From assembly GCA_022072055.1 (NCBI GenBank), contig JAJVIK010000004.1:367950-431949 (forward strand): 64,000 nucleotides of DNA, read 5' to 3'. The notes under the pieces are model-generated. The model did no database searches. It was not told where the DNA came from and worked only from the letters and a program-made list of their open reading frames with translations. The translations under genes were made by a program, and so were the position numbers. Positions within the stretch are counted from its first letter, which is position 1. Each line of letters begins with the position of its first letter. Positions 1 through 6,710 of this stretch are shown here, piece after piece. Origin of the DNA: a bacterium. Its GTDB lineage: Bacteria > Hinthialibacterota > Hinthialibacteria > OLB16.

Positions 1-1188
1 GAGGAACGAGGTGGCGGCGGAGAGTCCCCATAAGGGATGGAGGGATTCGACAAATGGGTGTTGAACCCCATCGCGGGAAAGCCGACACAGTCCCGCGCGC
101 TGAAGGAGGTAGGGAATGATAGTCGCCATCGCCACAAGCAGCAGGAGCAGGCCGACCGCGCCCATGTCGGCCATCACCTCCAGGAAAAGGTTGTGGGGGT
201 AGAGGGTCTGGTGAGGGGTCAGCTCCCGGAAACGGGGGTAATTGGAGCCATATCCTCCGACACCCTGGCCGAGGAGGGGAGCTTCTCGGATCATTCGTGC
301 GGCGGCCTTCCAGTAGATCAGGCGTGCATGCACGGTTTCGGAACGCCCGAGCATCTCACGGCCGCCGGGTGAAACGGCGAGCAATCCCCCCAGCAGCAGC
401 ACCCCAACCAAGGCCCCAATAAGCAGGTGTCCCCGCCAAACCCGCGAGCGAAGCATCCAGATTCCGATTCCCCCGATCAGGCCGAGCAGCGGAGTGCGCG
501 ATCGGGTTCCCCAGAGGACATAGACCTGAACCCCGGCGGAGAGGATCAGGCCGAATGTGAACAGGCGAGGCCCACCGGTCTTGCGGATCTCATGGACGAG
601 CACGGGCAGCGAGAGCAGCGAAAGGGTGAGAAACAGCCCCAGGTCGATGGGATTCCCGAATGGAAAATGGAGCCGTCCCTGCGCTGCGGCATGGAGAATG
701 GCCTGTTTGAAATCCTCCTCGATGACCTGACTCTGGATCGCTTTCTCGATTTCCTCGAGGGGCGTCTGCCAGCCGGGGTTGAATGCGGCGATGAAGCTCG
801 CGCAAGCCCACAATGCCAGGCAAACCTTGAGGGGAAAGCGGGGATTCCCTTTGGCCTGGTTCGCGGCCACCCATCCGAGGGCGGCGGACAGCCCCCAGAC
901 CTCGAGGAGTCCGAAGGCGCGATCCCAATCCGGCGCGCGAAACGCGGAGATCACGACCCATGCCGCAAGGGCGACAAGCTGCCACCGCGGACGGGGCGCA
1001 CGTGGCGGAGGAGAAATCGAAAAGGCATGCGCAAGGAGAATCAGAAAGGCCAAACCGGTCAGGGCCAGGGGAAAGCCCACCCACCACCCGGCGAGTGTTT
1101 CGCGAAAGGGAAGCGCCACGAGCAGGAAGAGCAGCGCTCGCCCCTCGACTTGCGTGAGCCAACCTCCGCGCGTTGATTCCTCGGGCAT
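1..1188 (-). CDS. O-antigen ligase-like polytopic membrane protein, 3' end cut by window edge
   Basis: The minus-strand frame stays open for 396 codons from an ATG at 1188 to the window edge. It encodes many hydrophobic segments (for example around 1120-1024, 660-600 and 420-360). Near the end it has the Wzy_C/WaaL signature: a soluble loop with APLLGQGVGGYGSNYPR, then YPHNLFLEVMADMGAVG. The family joins or polymerises lipid-linked glycans on the periplasmic face of the inner membrane. The start is uncertain; MPEESTRGGWLT is the first Met in this frame. It could equally be an O-antigen polymerase or a protein glycosyltransferase of the same superfamily, because the deciding C-terminal part lies outside the window. 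Confidence 0.8.
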   Translation of the reverse strand, partial: MPEESTRGGWLTQVEGRALLFLLVALPFRETLAGWWVGFPLALTGLAFLILLAHAFSISPPPRAPRPRWQLVALAAWVVISAFRAPDWDRAFGLLEVWGLSAALGWVAANQAKGNPRFPLKVCLALWACASFIAAFNPGWQTPLEEIEKAIQSQVIEEDFKQAILHAAAQGRLHFPFGNPIDLGLFLTLSLLSLPVLVHEIRKTGGPRLFTFGLILSAGVQVYVLWGTRSRTPLLGLIGGIGIWMLRSRVWRGHLLIGALVGVLLLGGLLAVSPGGREMLGRSETVHARLIYWKAAARMIREAPLLGQGVGGYGSNYPRFRELTPHQTLYPHNLFLEVMADMGAVGLLLLLVAMATIIPYLLQRAGLCRLSRDGVQHPFVESLHPLWGLSAATSFL

Positions 1189-1239
1189 GGGAGAACAGGA
1201 AATTAGTCGAAACTCGTGGAGCGAACAACTTGCGGATGC

Positions 1240-1274
1240 AAAAAAAGAAGCCCCCGGGGTGGGCAACCCGGGGG
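1240..1274 (-). terminator. Rho-independent terminator for the 1377-1706 gene
   Basis: A perfect 8-bp stem (CCCCCGGG at 1251-1258 pairing with CCCGGGGG at 1267-1274) is followed on the minus strand by a T-rich run (CTTCTTTTTTTG). It lies about 100 bp past the stop of the small secreted protein gene. Confidence 0.75.
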
Positions 1275-1376
1275 TGTAAGATCCTCGAATTACGTCCCGA
1301 GGAAGGACGGGGTAACTGGGCTACTTTGGCTCTCGCGTATCTGTTGCCATCGGTTCCACCGACGGTCGTTGGTTTC

Positions 1377-1706
1377 TCACCAAGCGGGTCTGGTCTCCGG
1401 GTAGGCCAGGGTCAGCTCACGAAACCGGGAGTGGTACGCCGCGCGGTAATCCGGGTGGGCCGAGGTGAAGTACGGCCAACCATCCGGGGTGACCGAATAG
1501 GCCTGGACCGGCATGGGGGCGTATGGATTGACCACAATGCCGCGCGTGGGGATGTAGACCGGGTCGGCCTGAACCCGCGCGATTCCAGTGTGGTACCCCG
1601 GGCCGATGGGAACCGACCACCCGAACGAGGCGGAGGGGAGCATGAGGAGGATCGCCAGCGCGGCAAAGGTGGCGACCGTGATGGATTTCCAGAATGTTCC
1701 TTGCAT
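1377..1706 (-). CDS. Small secreted protein of unknown function (109 aa)
   Basis: The chosen start at 1706 has AGGAG nine bases upstream and gives a textbook signal peptide: MQGTFWKSITVATFAALAIL, a hydrophobic stretch, then a likely cleavage after ASFG. The mature part of about 75 residues is rich in Pro, Tyr and Gly (PIGPGYHTG, PYAPMPVQAY) and has no cysteines or recognisable domain. An in-frame reading extends 45 codons further upstream to 1841 but lacks a ribosome-binding site and would bury the signal peptide. It is probably monocistronic, with its own terminator. Function unknown. Confidence 0.6.
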   Translation of the reverse strand: MQGTFWKSITVATFAALAILLMLPSASFGWSVPIGPGYHTGIARVQADPVYIPTRGIVVNPYAPMPVQAYSVTPDGWPYFTSAHPDYRAAYHSRFRELTLAYPETRPAW

Positions 1707-2095
1707 GGCGAGCTCTCCTTGATTCCTTGGCATCCCACACCGGCCGACGCCGGACGATTCCGAGTAGAGCAGAGGGTGTGCCAAGGGATGCAGCAGGGGC
1801 CGAAGGGACCGTAGACGGGTCTTCTTAATGCATGCAACCAACTGATCTCACTGATTTTACACGGACTCCCTTGCCCGCCGAGGAATCGCGGTCCTTGGTG
1901 TGCACTTCCTGCGCTGGGGGTGCTGCTGATATCGACACGGCATGGGGATATATCCGGATGATATGAAATCTTGAGGACCGAACGAGAGAACTCCTGGCGT
2001 GCCCAGGGAAACGTGTTGCAAGAACCCATGGGCCGGGGGATGATGCCGCCGAGGGGAGGCCCCCTCTTGTTGCTCGACGGAAGGAAGTGTTTGAA
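1707..2095. other. Intergenic region between divergent genes, no gene seen
   Basis: This 389-bp gap separates the minus-strand secreted protein gene from the plus-strand amidohydrolase gene and should hold both promoters. The reading frames through it are out-of-frame extensions with atypical composition. I could not identify a convincing -35/-10 pair or an operator. Confidence 0.5.
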
Positions 2096-3340
2096 ATGTC
2101 GATCAGATTCCTGGCGTGTGTCCTTGTGGTTTGCCTGACCGCCCCGTGCTTCGCGCTCAAGGTGGTCACCAACAACTCACCGATCTATGACTCCCCGCCC
2201 AAACTGGTGAGCGAGATTTCCAACGGACGTCTCGAAACCGTGGGGGAGGGGGATGACCTGATTCAGATCGTGCATGTGTGGGGGACCCCGTATGAGCGGG
2301 GATATGCGCAGGGGACTCTTCTCAAGAAGGAGATCGGCACCCAGCTGGTCCGGATTGGGGAGGCAATGGTCAAGGAAATGGGCGGGGATATGAGCCTGCT
2401 CGATCAGGTGTGGGAGTCGGTCAAACCCCATGTGGCCGAGTACTTCCTCGAAGAGCTGCGGGGGGTGGCCGATGGGGCGGGGCTTGATCTTCAGGCGCTG
2501 ATCCGCTCGAACATGATCGGCGAGGCCAGCGAATGGCACTGCTCCTTGTTCGGGGCCTGGGGCAAGGCCACCCAAAGCAGCGGGCATCTGTTGCAGCTGC
2601 GCTCGCTCGACTACGCGGTCAACGCGGGGATTCAGAAGTACCCGGTCATCACCGTTCATCATCCGAACGCCGGAGAGGGCCATCCCTTCGCCAACATCGG
2701 CTGGGCGGGCGTGGTCGGGGCGGTGACCGGAATCAGTTCCGAGCGCCTGGCCATCAGCGAGATCGGGGATGACTACGACAAGGCCAACGATTCCTTTGAT
2801 GGGATCCCCTTCACCTTCCTCCTGCGCGACATCCTTCAGTTCGACAAGTCGCTGGAGGAGGCCACGGACCGAATCCGGAACGCGAAGCGGACCACCTCGC
2901 TGATGTACGCGGTGGGGGATGGCGAGCTGGGTCGGGTGCGGAGTTTTCAAACCTCCCGGACCCTGTGCAATGTGTTCGACCCTGAAAACCTCGAGCCGCT
3001 GACTGAAGCTCACCCGAGAATCGACGATATTGTCTATTGGGGGATGAGCTGGAATGTCCCCGCTTTTGATGGCCCCCTGCATGAGATGCTCAAGAAGCAT
3101 TACGGGAGCCTTTCCGGGGAGGTCACGGTTCGTGAGATTCTTCCCACTGTGCGCACGGGGAACCTGCAGGTGGCCGTGTATGACCTCACCGATATGGTGG
3201 TCTGGACCGCCAACGCGGGGGCGGATGGAGAGGCGGGGCCGTTGAATGCCTATGAGCGCTCCTTTGTCAAATTGGACATGAAGCGGCTCTTCAGCCAGGA
3301 GCGGCCCACGCCGAAACAGAAGACGGCGGATAAAAATTGA
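2096..3340 (+). CDS. C45-family (acyl-CoA:6-APA acyltransferase-like) Ntn amidohydrolase, secreted
   Basis: The protein has 414 residues. It begins with a signal peptide (MSIRFLACVLVVCLTAPCFA) and then has the family hallmark HVWGTPYERGYAQGTLLK. The block SEWHCSLFGAWGKAT contains the predicted nucleophile, Cys149. Members of peptidase family C45 (isopenicillin-N acyltransferase, carcinine hydrolase and relatives) cleave themselves before this Cys and hydrolyse amide bonds of acylated small molecules. I chose the ATG at 2096 over a GTG at 2087 because GAAGGAAG lies correctly spaced before it. The substrate cannot be told from sequence. It may form a short operon with the next gene, 89 bp downstream. 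Confidence 0.82.
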   Translation: MSIRFLACVLVVCLTAPCFALKVVTNNSPIYDSPPKLVSEISNGRLETVGEGDDLIQIVHVWGTPYERGYAQGTLLKKEIGTQLVRIGEAMVKEMGGDMSLLDQVWESVKPHVAEYFLEELRGVADGAGLDLQALIRSNMIGEASEWHCSLFGAWGKATQSSGHLLQLRSLDYAVNAGIQKYPVITVHHPNAGEGHPFANIGWAGVVGAVTGISSERLAISEIGDDYDKANDSFDGIPFTFLLRDILQFDKSLEEATDRIRNAKRTTSLMYAVGDGELGRVRSFQTSRTLCNVFDPENLEPLTEAHPRIDDIVYWGMSWNVPAFDGPLHEMLKKHYGSLSGEVTVREILPTVRTGNLQVAVYDLTDMVVWTANAGADGEAGPLNAYERSFVKLDMKRLFSQERPTPKQKTADKN

Positions 3341-3429
3341 CGGGAATCTCAAGATTGTCTAGAATGAACAGGATAGAGCCGGGTCTGTCCCGGACCTGCT
3401 TGGAGAGAATGGTCGGAGGATGGTCAACC

Positions 3430-4173
3430 ATGAGAGCACCGCGCACACTGCCTGTGGTCCTGATTCTGGCGCTCGCGGGGGCGAGCTGCCCGGCGGTGGA
3501 CATTGTCTATCTGAAGTCGGGCAGCACGCTTGTCGCCGATTCGCACAAGGAGGTGGAGGAGCGCGTGGAGGTGGTGCTCCAATCGGGCGCCAAGGTGGTG
3601 ATTGAGCAGCGGGATATTGACCGGATTGTGCATGAGACCGCTCCGCCGATTCAGTTGACCATGATTGAGCGCGACCCGGAGAAGCTCCTTCCGGACACCA
3701 CGGACCCGCTGGATTGGTGGTTGGACGCGCGGAACCCGGTGGACAACGAATCGGCGAGGCTGTTCCTTTCCATGCAGGAGCAGATCGCGCGCGGCGAGAC
3801 CAAACCGCTGGCGCGGACCCTTTCGGATGTCAAACTGGCCCGTAAGAGCCGTGTGCGGACGATTGAGTTCGCTGGGCTGACTTTGCACCTTGGGATGGAC
3901 ATGCAGTATCACGACGAGCCGGGGATGACCTTTGAGCAGGCCTTCAACCGGTTCGTGGCCCTGGAGAAGGTTCCCAACGCGCGGGAAGTGGTGAATTTCA
4001 TCGGCGATGTGCGCCGTTCGGCGTTTGATCGTCGCAAGGAGGAGATCATCCGCTCGGCGATTCAGCTCCGCGACCGTCTCGACCCGGATTACAATCGTCG
4101 ACTCCAAGAGATCGAGAGCCGCCCCGCGCAAGCCACCGCTCAAAGCGCGTCGCTGCCTGCGGTGGGTCAATAA
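3430..4173 (+). CDS. Hypothetical exported protein (247 aa)
   Basis: The start at 3430 is supported by GGAGG a short distance upstream and gives a signal peptide (MRAPRTLPVVLILALAGASC). The Cys might be a lipidation site, but GASC is a poor lipobox. The mature N-terminus (VDIVYLKSGSTLVAD, then VVLQSGAKVVIEQRDIDRIV) resembles short beta-barrel modules seen in exported proteins of related phyla. The rest is charged and probably helical. It ends 11 bp before the convergent kinase gene. I do not recognise a family. Confidence 0.55.
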   Translation: MRAPRTLPVVLILALAGASCPAVDIVYLKSGSTLVADSHKEVEERVEVVLQSGAKVVIEQRDIDRIVHETAPPIQLTMIERDPEKLLPDTTDPLDWWLDARNPVDNESARLFLSMQEQIARGETKPLARTLSDVKLARKSRVRTIEFAGLTLHLGMDMQYHDEPGMTFEQAFNRFVALEKVPNAREVVNFIGDVRRSAFDRRKEEIIRSAIQLRDRLDPDYNRRLQEIESRPAQATAQSASLPAVGQ

Positions 4174-4184
4174 GGGATTAGGTC

Positions 4185-5105
4185 CTACCCCACCCTCTTC
4201 ACCAGTTCGATCACCCGGTCTCGTGTCCCGAAACGTGTGCCCGGAAGCTCCACCGCGGCGGCGGAGGCGGCGATCCCCCAGCGCATGGCGTTTTCCCAAT
4301 CCCCTTCCTTTTCCCCCCAGGCGGTGACCAAGCCCGCGAGAAACGCATCCCCCGCCCCGACAGTCCCCTCGACCTCCACCTTGAGCGCCCCCACCCGGAA
4401 GAAACGACGCTTCGTGGTCCATAGAAGCGCCCCCGCCGCGCGGTCGGTCACCACGAGGTGCGATTGAATCGACTCGCGGTTCTGAAGGGCCACGAACACT
4501 TCGTTCAGCGAAACCATTGAAAGGCCGTACCAATCGTTGAACTCCTCCCGGTTGATCTTGACCAGGAACGGATTGCACTTGGCGACTTGGATCAGGCCCG
4601 GACCGGCCATGTCCACAATCAGCTTGGAGTCTGAGGATTGAACCACTCCCGACAGGTCGCTCCACCATGAGAACGGGATCCCGCGCAGGGTGCTCCCGGC
4701 CAGGATCACCGTGTCGCCGGGCTGGAGCTTCCTCCGGAGCCGCTCCAGGAATTCCGCGCAGGCTTTTTCCTCGAACTCAAGTCCCGCGAAGTTGAGGTCG
4801 GTCTGGTGACGTTGCGCCTCCTCGAAGATCTTGATGTTCTGACGGGTCTCGCCCGCGAGCTCAACGACCTCGATGGGGATATCCTCCCGTCCGGCGAGGT
4901 CCAGCCAGCGTTTCCCGCGCACCCCCCCGAGAAACGCCCACGAGGTCACCGGCACTCCGAGCTGATGGAGCGCGCGGGCCACATTCATCCCCTTGCCTCC
5001 GGCATCCTCCAACGGCTCGGCGAGCTGGTGGGCCTCCCCATGCTGGAGACGGTTGACCCGCACGGTGAGATCAATGCTGGGGTTCAGGGTGATGGTGTGA
5101 ATCAT
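4185..5105 (-). CDS. PfkB-family sugar-phosphate kinase (1-phosphofructokinase/LacC-like)
   Basis: The 306-residue protein matches the 1-phosphofructokinase/tagatose-6-phosphate kinase subgroup of the ribokinase fold. It opens with MIHTITLNPSIDLT, has the GGKGMNVARAL substrate motif at about 36-46, and carries the signature GAGDAFLAGL near 248-257 with the catalytic Asp. It would phosphorylate a hexose monophosphate with ATP in the cytoplasm. No PTS genes lie nearby, so the physiological substrate is open. The start codon overlaps the stop of the upstream methyltransferase gene (ATGA at 5102-5105), so the two genes are translationally coupled. The residue at the usual KINREEFND position fits the family. 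Confidence 0.87.
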   Translation of the reverse strand: MIHTITLNPSIDLTVRVNRLQHGEAHQLAEPLEDAGGKGMNVARALHQLGVPVTSWAFLGGVRGKRWLDLAGREDIPIEVVELAGETRQNIKIFEEAQRHQTDLNFAGLEFEEKACAEFLERLRRKLQPGDTVILAGSTLRGIPFSWWSDLSGVVQSSDSKLIVDMAGPGLIQVAKCNPFLVKINREEFNDWYGLSMVSLNEVFVALQNRESIQSHLVVTDRAAGALLWTTKRRFFRVGALKVEVEGTVGAGDAFLAGLVTAWGEKEGDWENAMRWGIAASAAAVELPGTRFGTRDRVIELVKRVG

Positions 5106-6103
5106 GGTCTATCCTTGATGGCCACGGCCCAGAGAGCATTGCCCAAGTCGCAAAGGGAAAGAAGCCTCCCCACGGGCCTCATCAACGCTCTCCGGAGCGG
5201 ACCATCGACCGCCCCGCCGCCGACGGTTTCAATCCGCGCGGACTTGAACCCGCACAGTTCCAACACAAGGCGCAGGCTACGCGGGGAATGAATCAGGAAA
5301 TGCTCCTCCGGGGCAAGCTGCTCCCAGCGCGCCCCTTGGAGTCTCCTCCGAATCGAGCGGGCGTTGGGGGTCTGAAGGAAGAGGAGCCCTCCCGGGGCGA
5401 GCCACTCGGCGGCTGTCGTGGGAAGCACAAACGGATCGGGGAGGTGCTCGATCACATCCAGGGCGACAACAGCCTGGTACGGGCGATGGACAAGGCGAGG
5501 CTCTGCCTCCTCCAAGGCGCAAGGGTGGACTCGAACCTCCGCAGGCAGCCGGGCGCGGGCATGGGCATGAAGGGGTCCGGAAGGCTCAATGCCCTCCACG
5601 GTCCAGCCCTGGGCGTGTAGGCGTGTAAGCAACCCGCCCGCCCCGCAGCCGATTTCGAGCAGAGTTCCATGACCTGGGGAGCGTGAGCCCCCGGCCGTTG
5701 GCGCTGGCGCGTGAATCCCTTCTCGCGCCGGGTCCATGGGGATCGGAGTCCCTGGGCCTTCCAGTGCCGAGAAATGATTCTCGGCACAGCGAGGGATTAC
5801 GGGGTCGCTGGCGCATGAGTCCCTTCTCGCGCCGGCTGCCGGGGATGAGCCGCTCACGGTCAGGATGCGCCTCGAAATCTCCGCATAATAGGGCCCGCGC
5901 CTGCTCTCCTCGGCCAGCAAGCGGTCCGGGGAGGAGTTGGCTTCCTCATAGGCCGCGTTCGGGGCGGCAATCTCCCGCCAATCCGACCGGAAAAGCAGGC
6001 CGCAAGCAGGGCACTCGACCAAATCCGGGAGACCCGGGTAGGGAACATTCGCATCTCCGCCCTCGCAAACCGGGCAGCGCGGGTGTTGAATGGGCGTGGT
6101 CAT
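5102..6103 (-). CDS. SAM-dependent methyltransferase with N-terminal zinc ribbon, carrying an in-frame repeat insertion
   Basis: This is a class I methyltransferase of about 333 residues. It starts with a Cys4 zinc ribbon (CPVC at 10-13, CPAC at 31-34), has the SAM-binding motif LLEIGCGAGG near 148-157, VVALDVIEHLPDP, and later HFLIHSPRSLRLVLELCGF, typical of the Methyltransf_23/UbiG-like group. Between the ribbon and the SAM motif lie about 58 residues (roughly 85-143) encoded by DNA with three near-identical hairpins; relatives usually have a short linker there. The start at 6103 avoids a 29-residue upstream extension of odd composition; the RBS is GAAGGGAAA. The small-molecule target is unknown. 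Confidence 0.8.
   Translation of the reverse strand: MTTPIQHPRCPVCEGGDANVPYPGLPDLVECPACGLLFRSDWREIAAPNAAYEEANSSPDRLLAEESRRGPYYAEISRRILTVSGSSPAAGARRDSCASDPVIPRCAENHFSALEGPGTPIPMDPAREGIHAPAPTAGGSRSPGHGTLLEIGCGAGGLLTRLHAQGWTVEGIEPSGPLHAHARARLPAEVRVHPCALEEAEPRLVHRPYQAVVALDVIEHLPDPFVLPTTAAEWLAPGGLLFLQTPNARSIRRRLQGARWEQLAPEEHFLIHSPRSLRLVLELCGFKSARIETVGGGAVDGPLRRALMRPVGRLLSLCDLGNALWAVAIKDRP
5706..5833. repeat. Cluster of three hairpin repeats inserted in frame in the methyltransferase gene
   Basis: Three 24-bp units occur: 5706-5729 (GGCGCGTGAA, TCCC loop, TTCTCGCGCC; one mismatch), 5764-5787 (GTGCCGAGAA, ATGA loop, TTCTCGGCAC; perfect) and 5810-5833 (GGCGCATGAG, TCCC loop, TTCTCGCGCC). Units one and three are near-copies. 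A very similar unit occurs in the vWA gene at 7244-7267. The cluster is read through without a stop on the minus strand. Confidence 0.85.
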
Positions 6104-6168
6104 TTTCCCTTCTAAGAAACACAGCGGAGCGGCGTTGTATAGGTGAACGCCTCCGAAATGGAGCTCGC

Positions 6169-6696
6169 ATGCGAGGAACCAAAGCCGCACTCAACGGGGA
6201 ATGGGTCCGAAGGGTCCTCAAGGAACACGAGGCCCCCCTGCTGCGCTATGCCGCGCGGCTTTCGGGGAACCTCGAATCCGCCCGCGACCTGGTGCAAGAC
6301 ACCTTTCTCCGTCTTTGTTCCGAAGACCCCGAACAGCTGGGGGAGCGTGTGGCCCCCTGGCTCTACCGGGTTTGCCGGAGCCGCGCGGTGGATGCGTTCA
6401 GGAAGGAGCATCGCATGAAACCGCTCGAAGACGCCGCGCTGGAGATGCTGGAAAGCGCGGCCCCAACACCCATCGAGGCCTTGGACCGGCGGGAAACCGA
6501 ATCCCTGGTCCTCAAGGCGCTGAGCGCCCTCCCCAAGAACCAGCAAGAGGTGATCCGCCTCAAGTTCCAGGAGGGGTTCAGCTACCGCGAAATCAGCGAA
6601 GTCACCGGCCATTCCGTGAGCAATGTCGGATTCCTGATCCACGCCGGAATGAAGACCCTGCGCCAACGCCTCGCCGGAAGCCCGGCGGGGGTGTGA
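6169..6696 (+). CDS. ECF-type RNA polymerase sigma factor
   Basis: The protein is about 175 residues, normal for group 4 sigma factors. Region 2 is visible (LLRYAARLSGNLESARDLVQ, DTFLRLC, then APWLYRVCRSRAVDAFRKEHR) and region 4 at about 110-165 (LSALPKNQQEVIRLKFQEG, FSYREISEVTGHSVSNVGFL). It should direct RNA polymerase to a stress or envelope regulon. The ATG at 6169 has GGAG five bases upstream. Fourteen bp after the stop begins a membrane protein with an anti-sigma-like N-terminus, which is the likely partner. The gene diverges from the methyltransferase gene with a 65-bp gap. Confidence 0.88.
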   Translation: MRGTKAALNGEWVRRVLKEHEAPLLRYAARLSGNLESARDLVQDTFLRLCSEDPEQLGERVAPWLYRVCRSRAVDAFRKEHRMKPLEDAALEMLESAAPTPIEALDRRETESLVLKALSALPKNQQEVIRLKFQEGFSYREISEVTGHSVSNVGFLIHAGMKTLRQRLAGSPAGV

Positions 6697-6710
6697 AGGA
6701 GAACACGACC

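Noticed and set aside
2177-3352. 391-codon minus-strand open frame opposite the C45 amidohydrolase gene
   Set aside because: High-GC mirror frame; the product has His/Arg/Pro-rich noise without domains, while the plus-strand gene has a clear family.
3424-4668. 414-codon minus-strand open frame
   Set aside because: Runs antisense to the exported protein gene and out of frame through the kinase gene; no motif.
5515-5560. tRNA-like string (GGACTCGAACCTCCGCAGGC)
   Set aside because: It resembles a T-arm in reverse, but no acceptor or anticodon stem pairs with it, and it lies within conserved methyltransferase codons.
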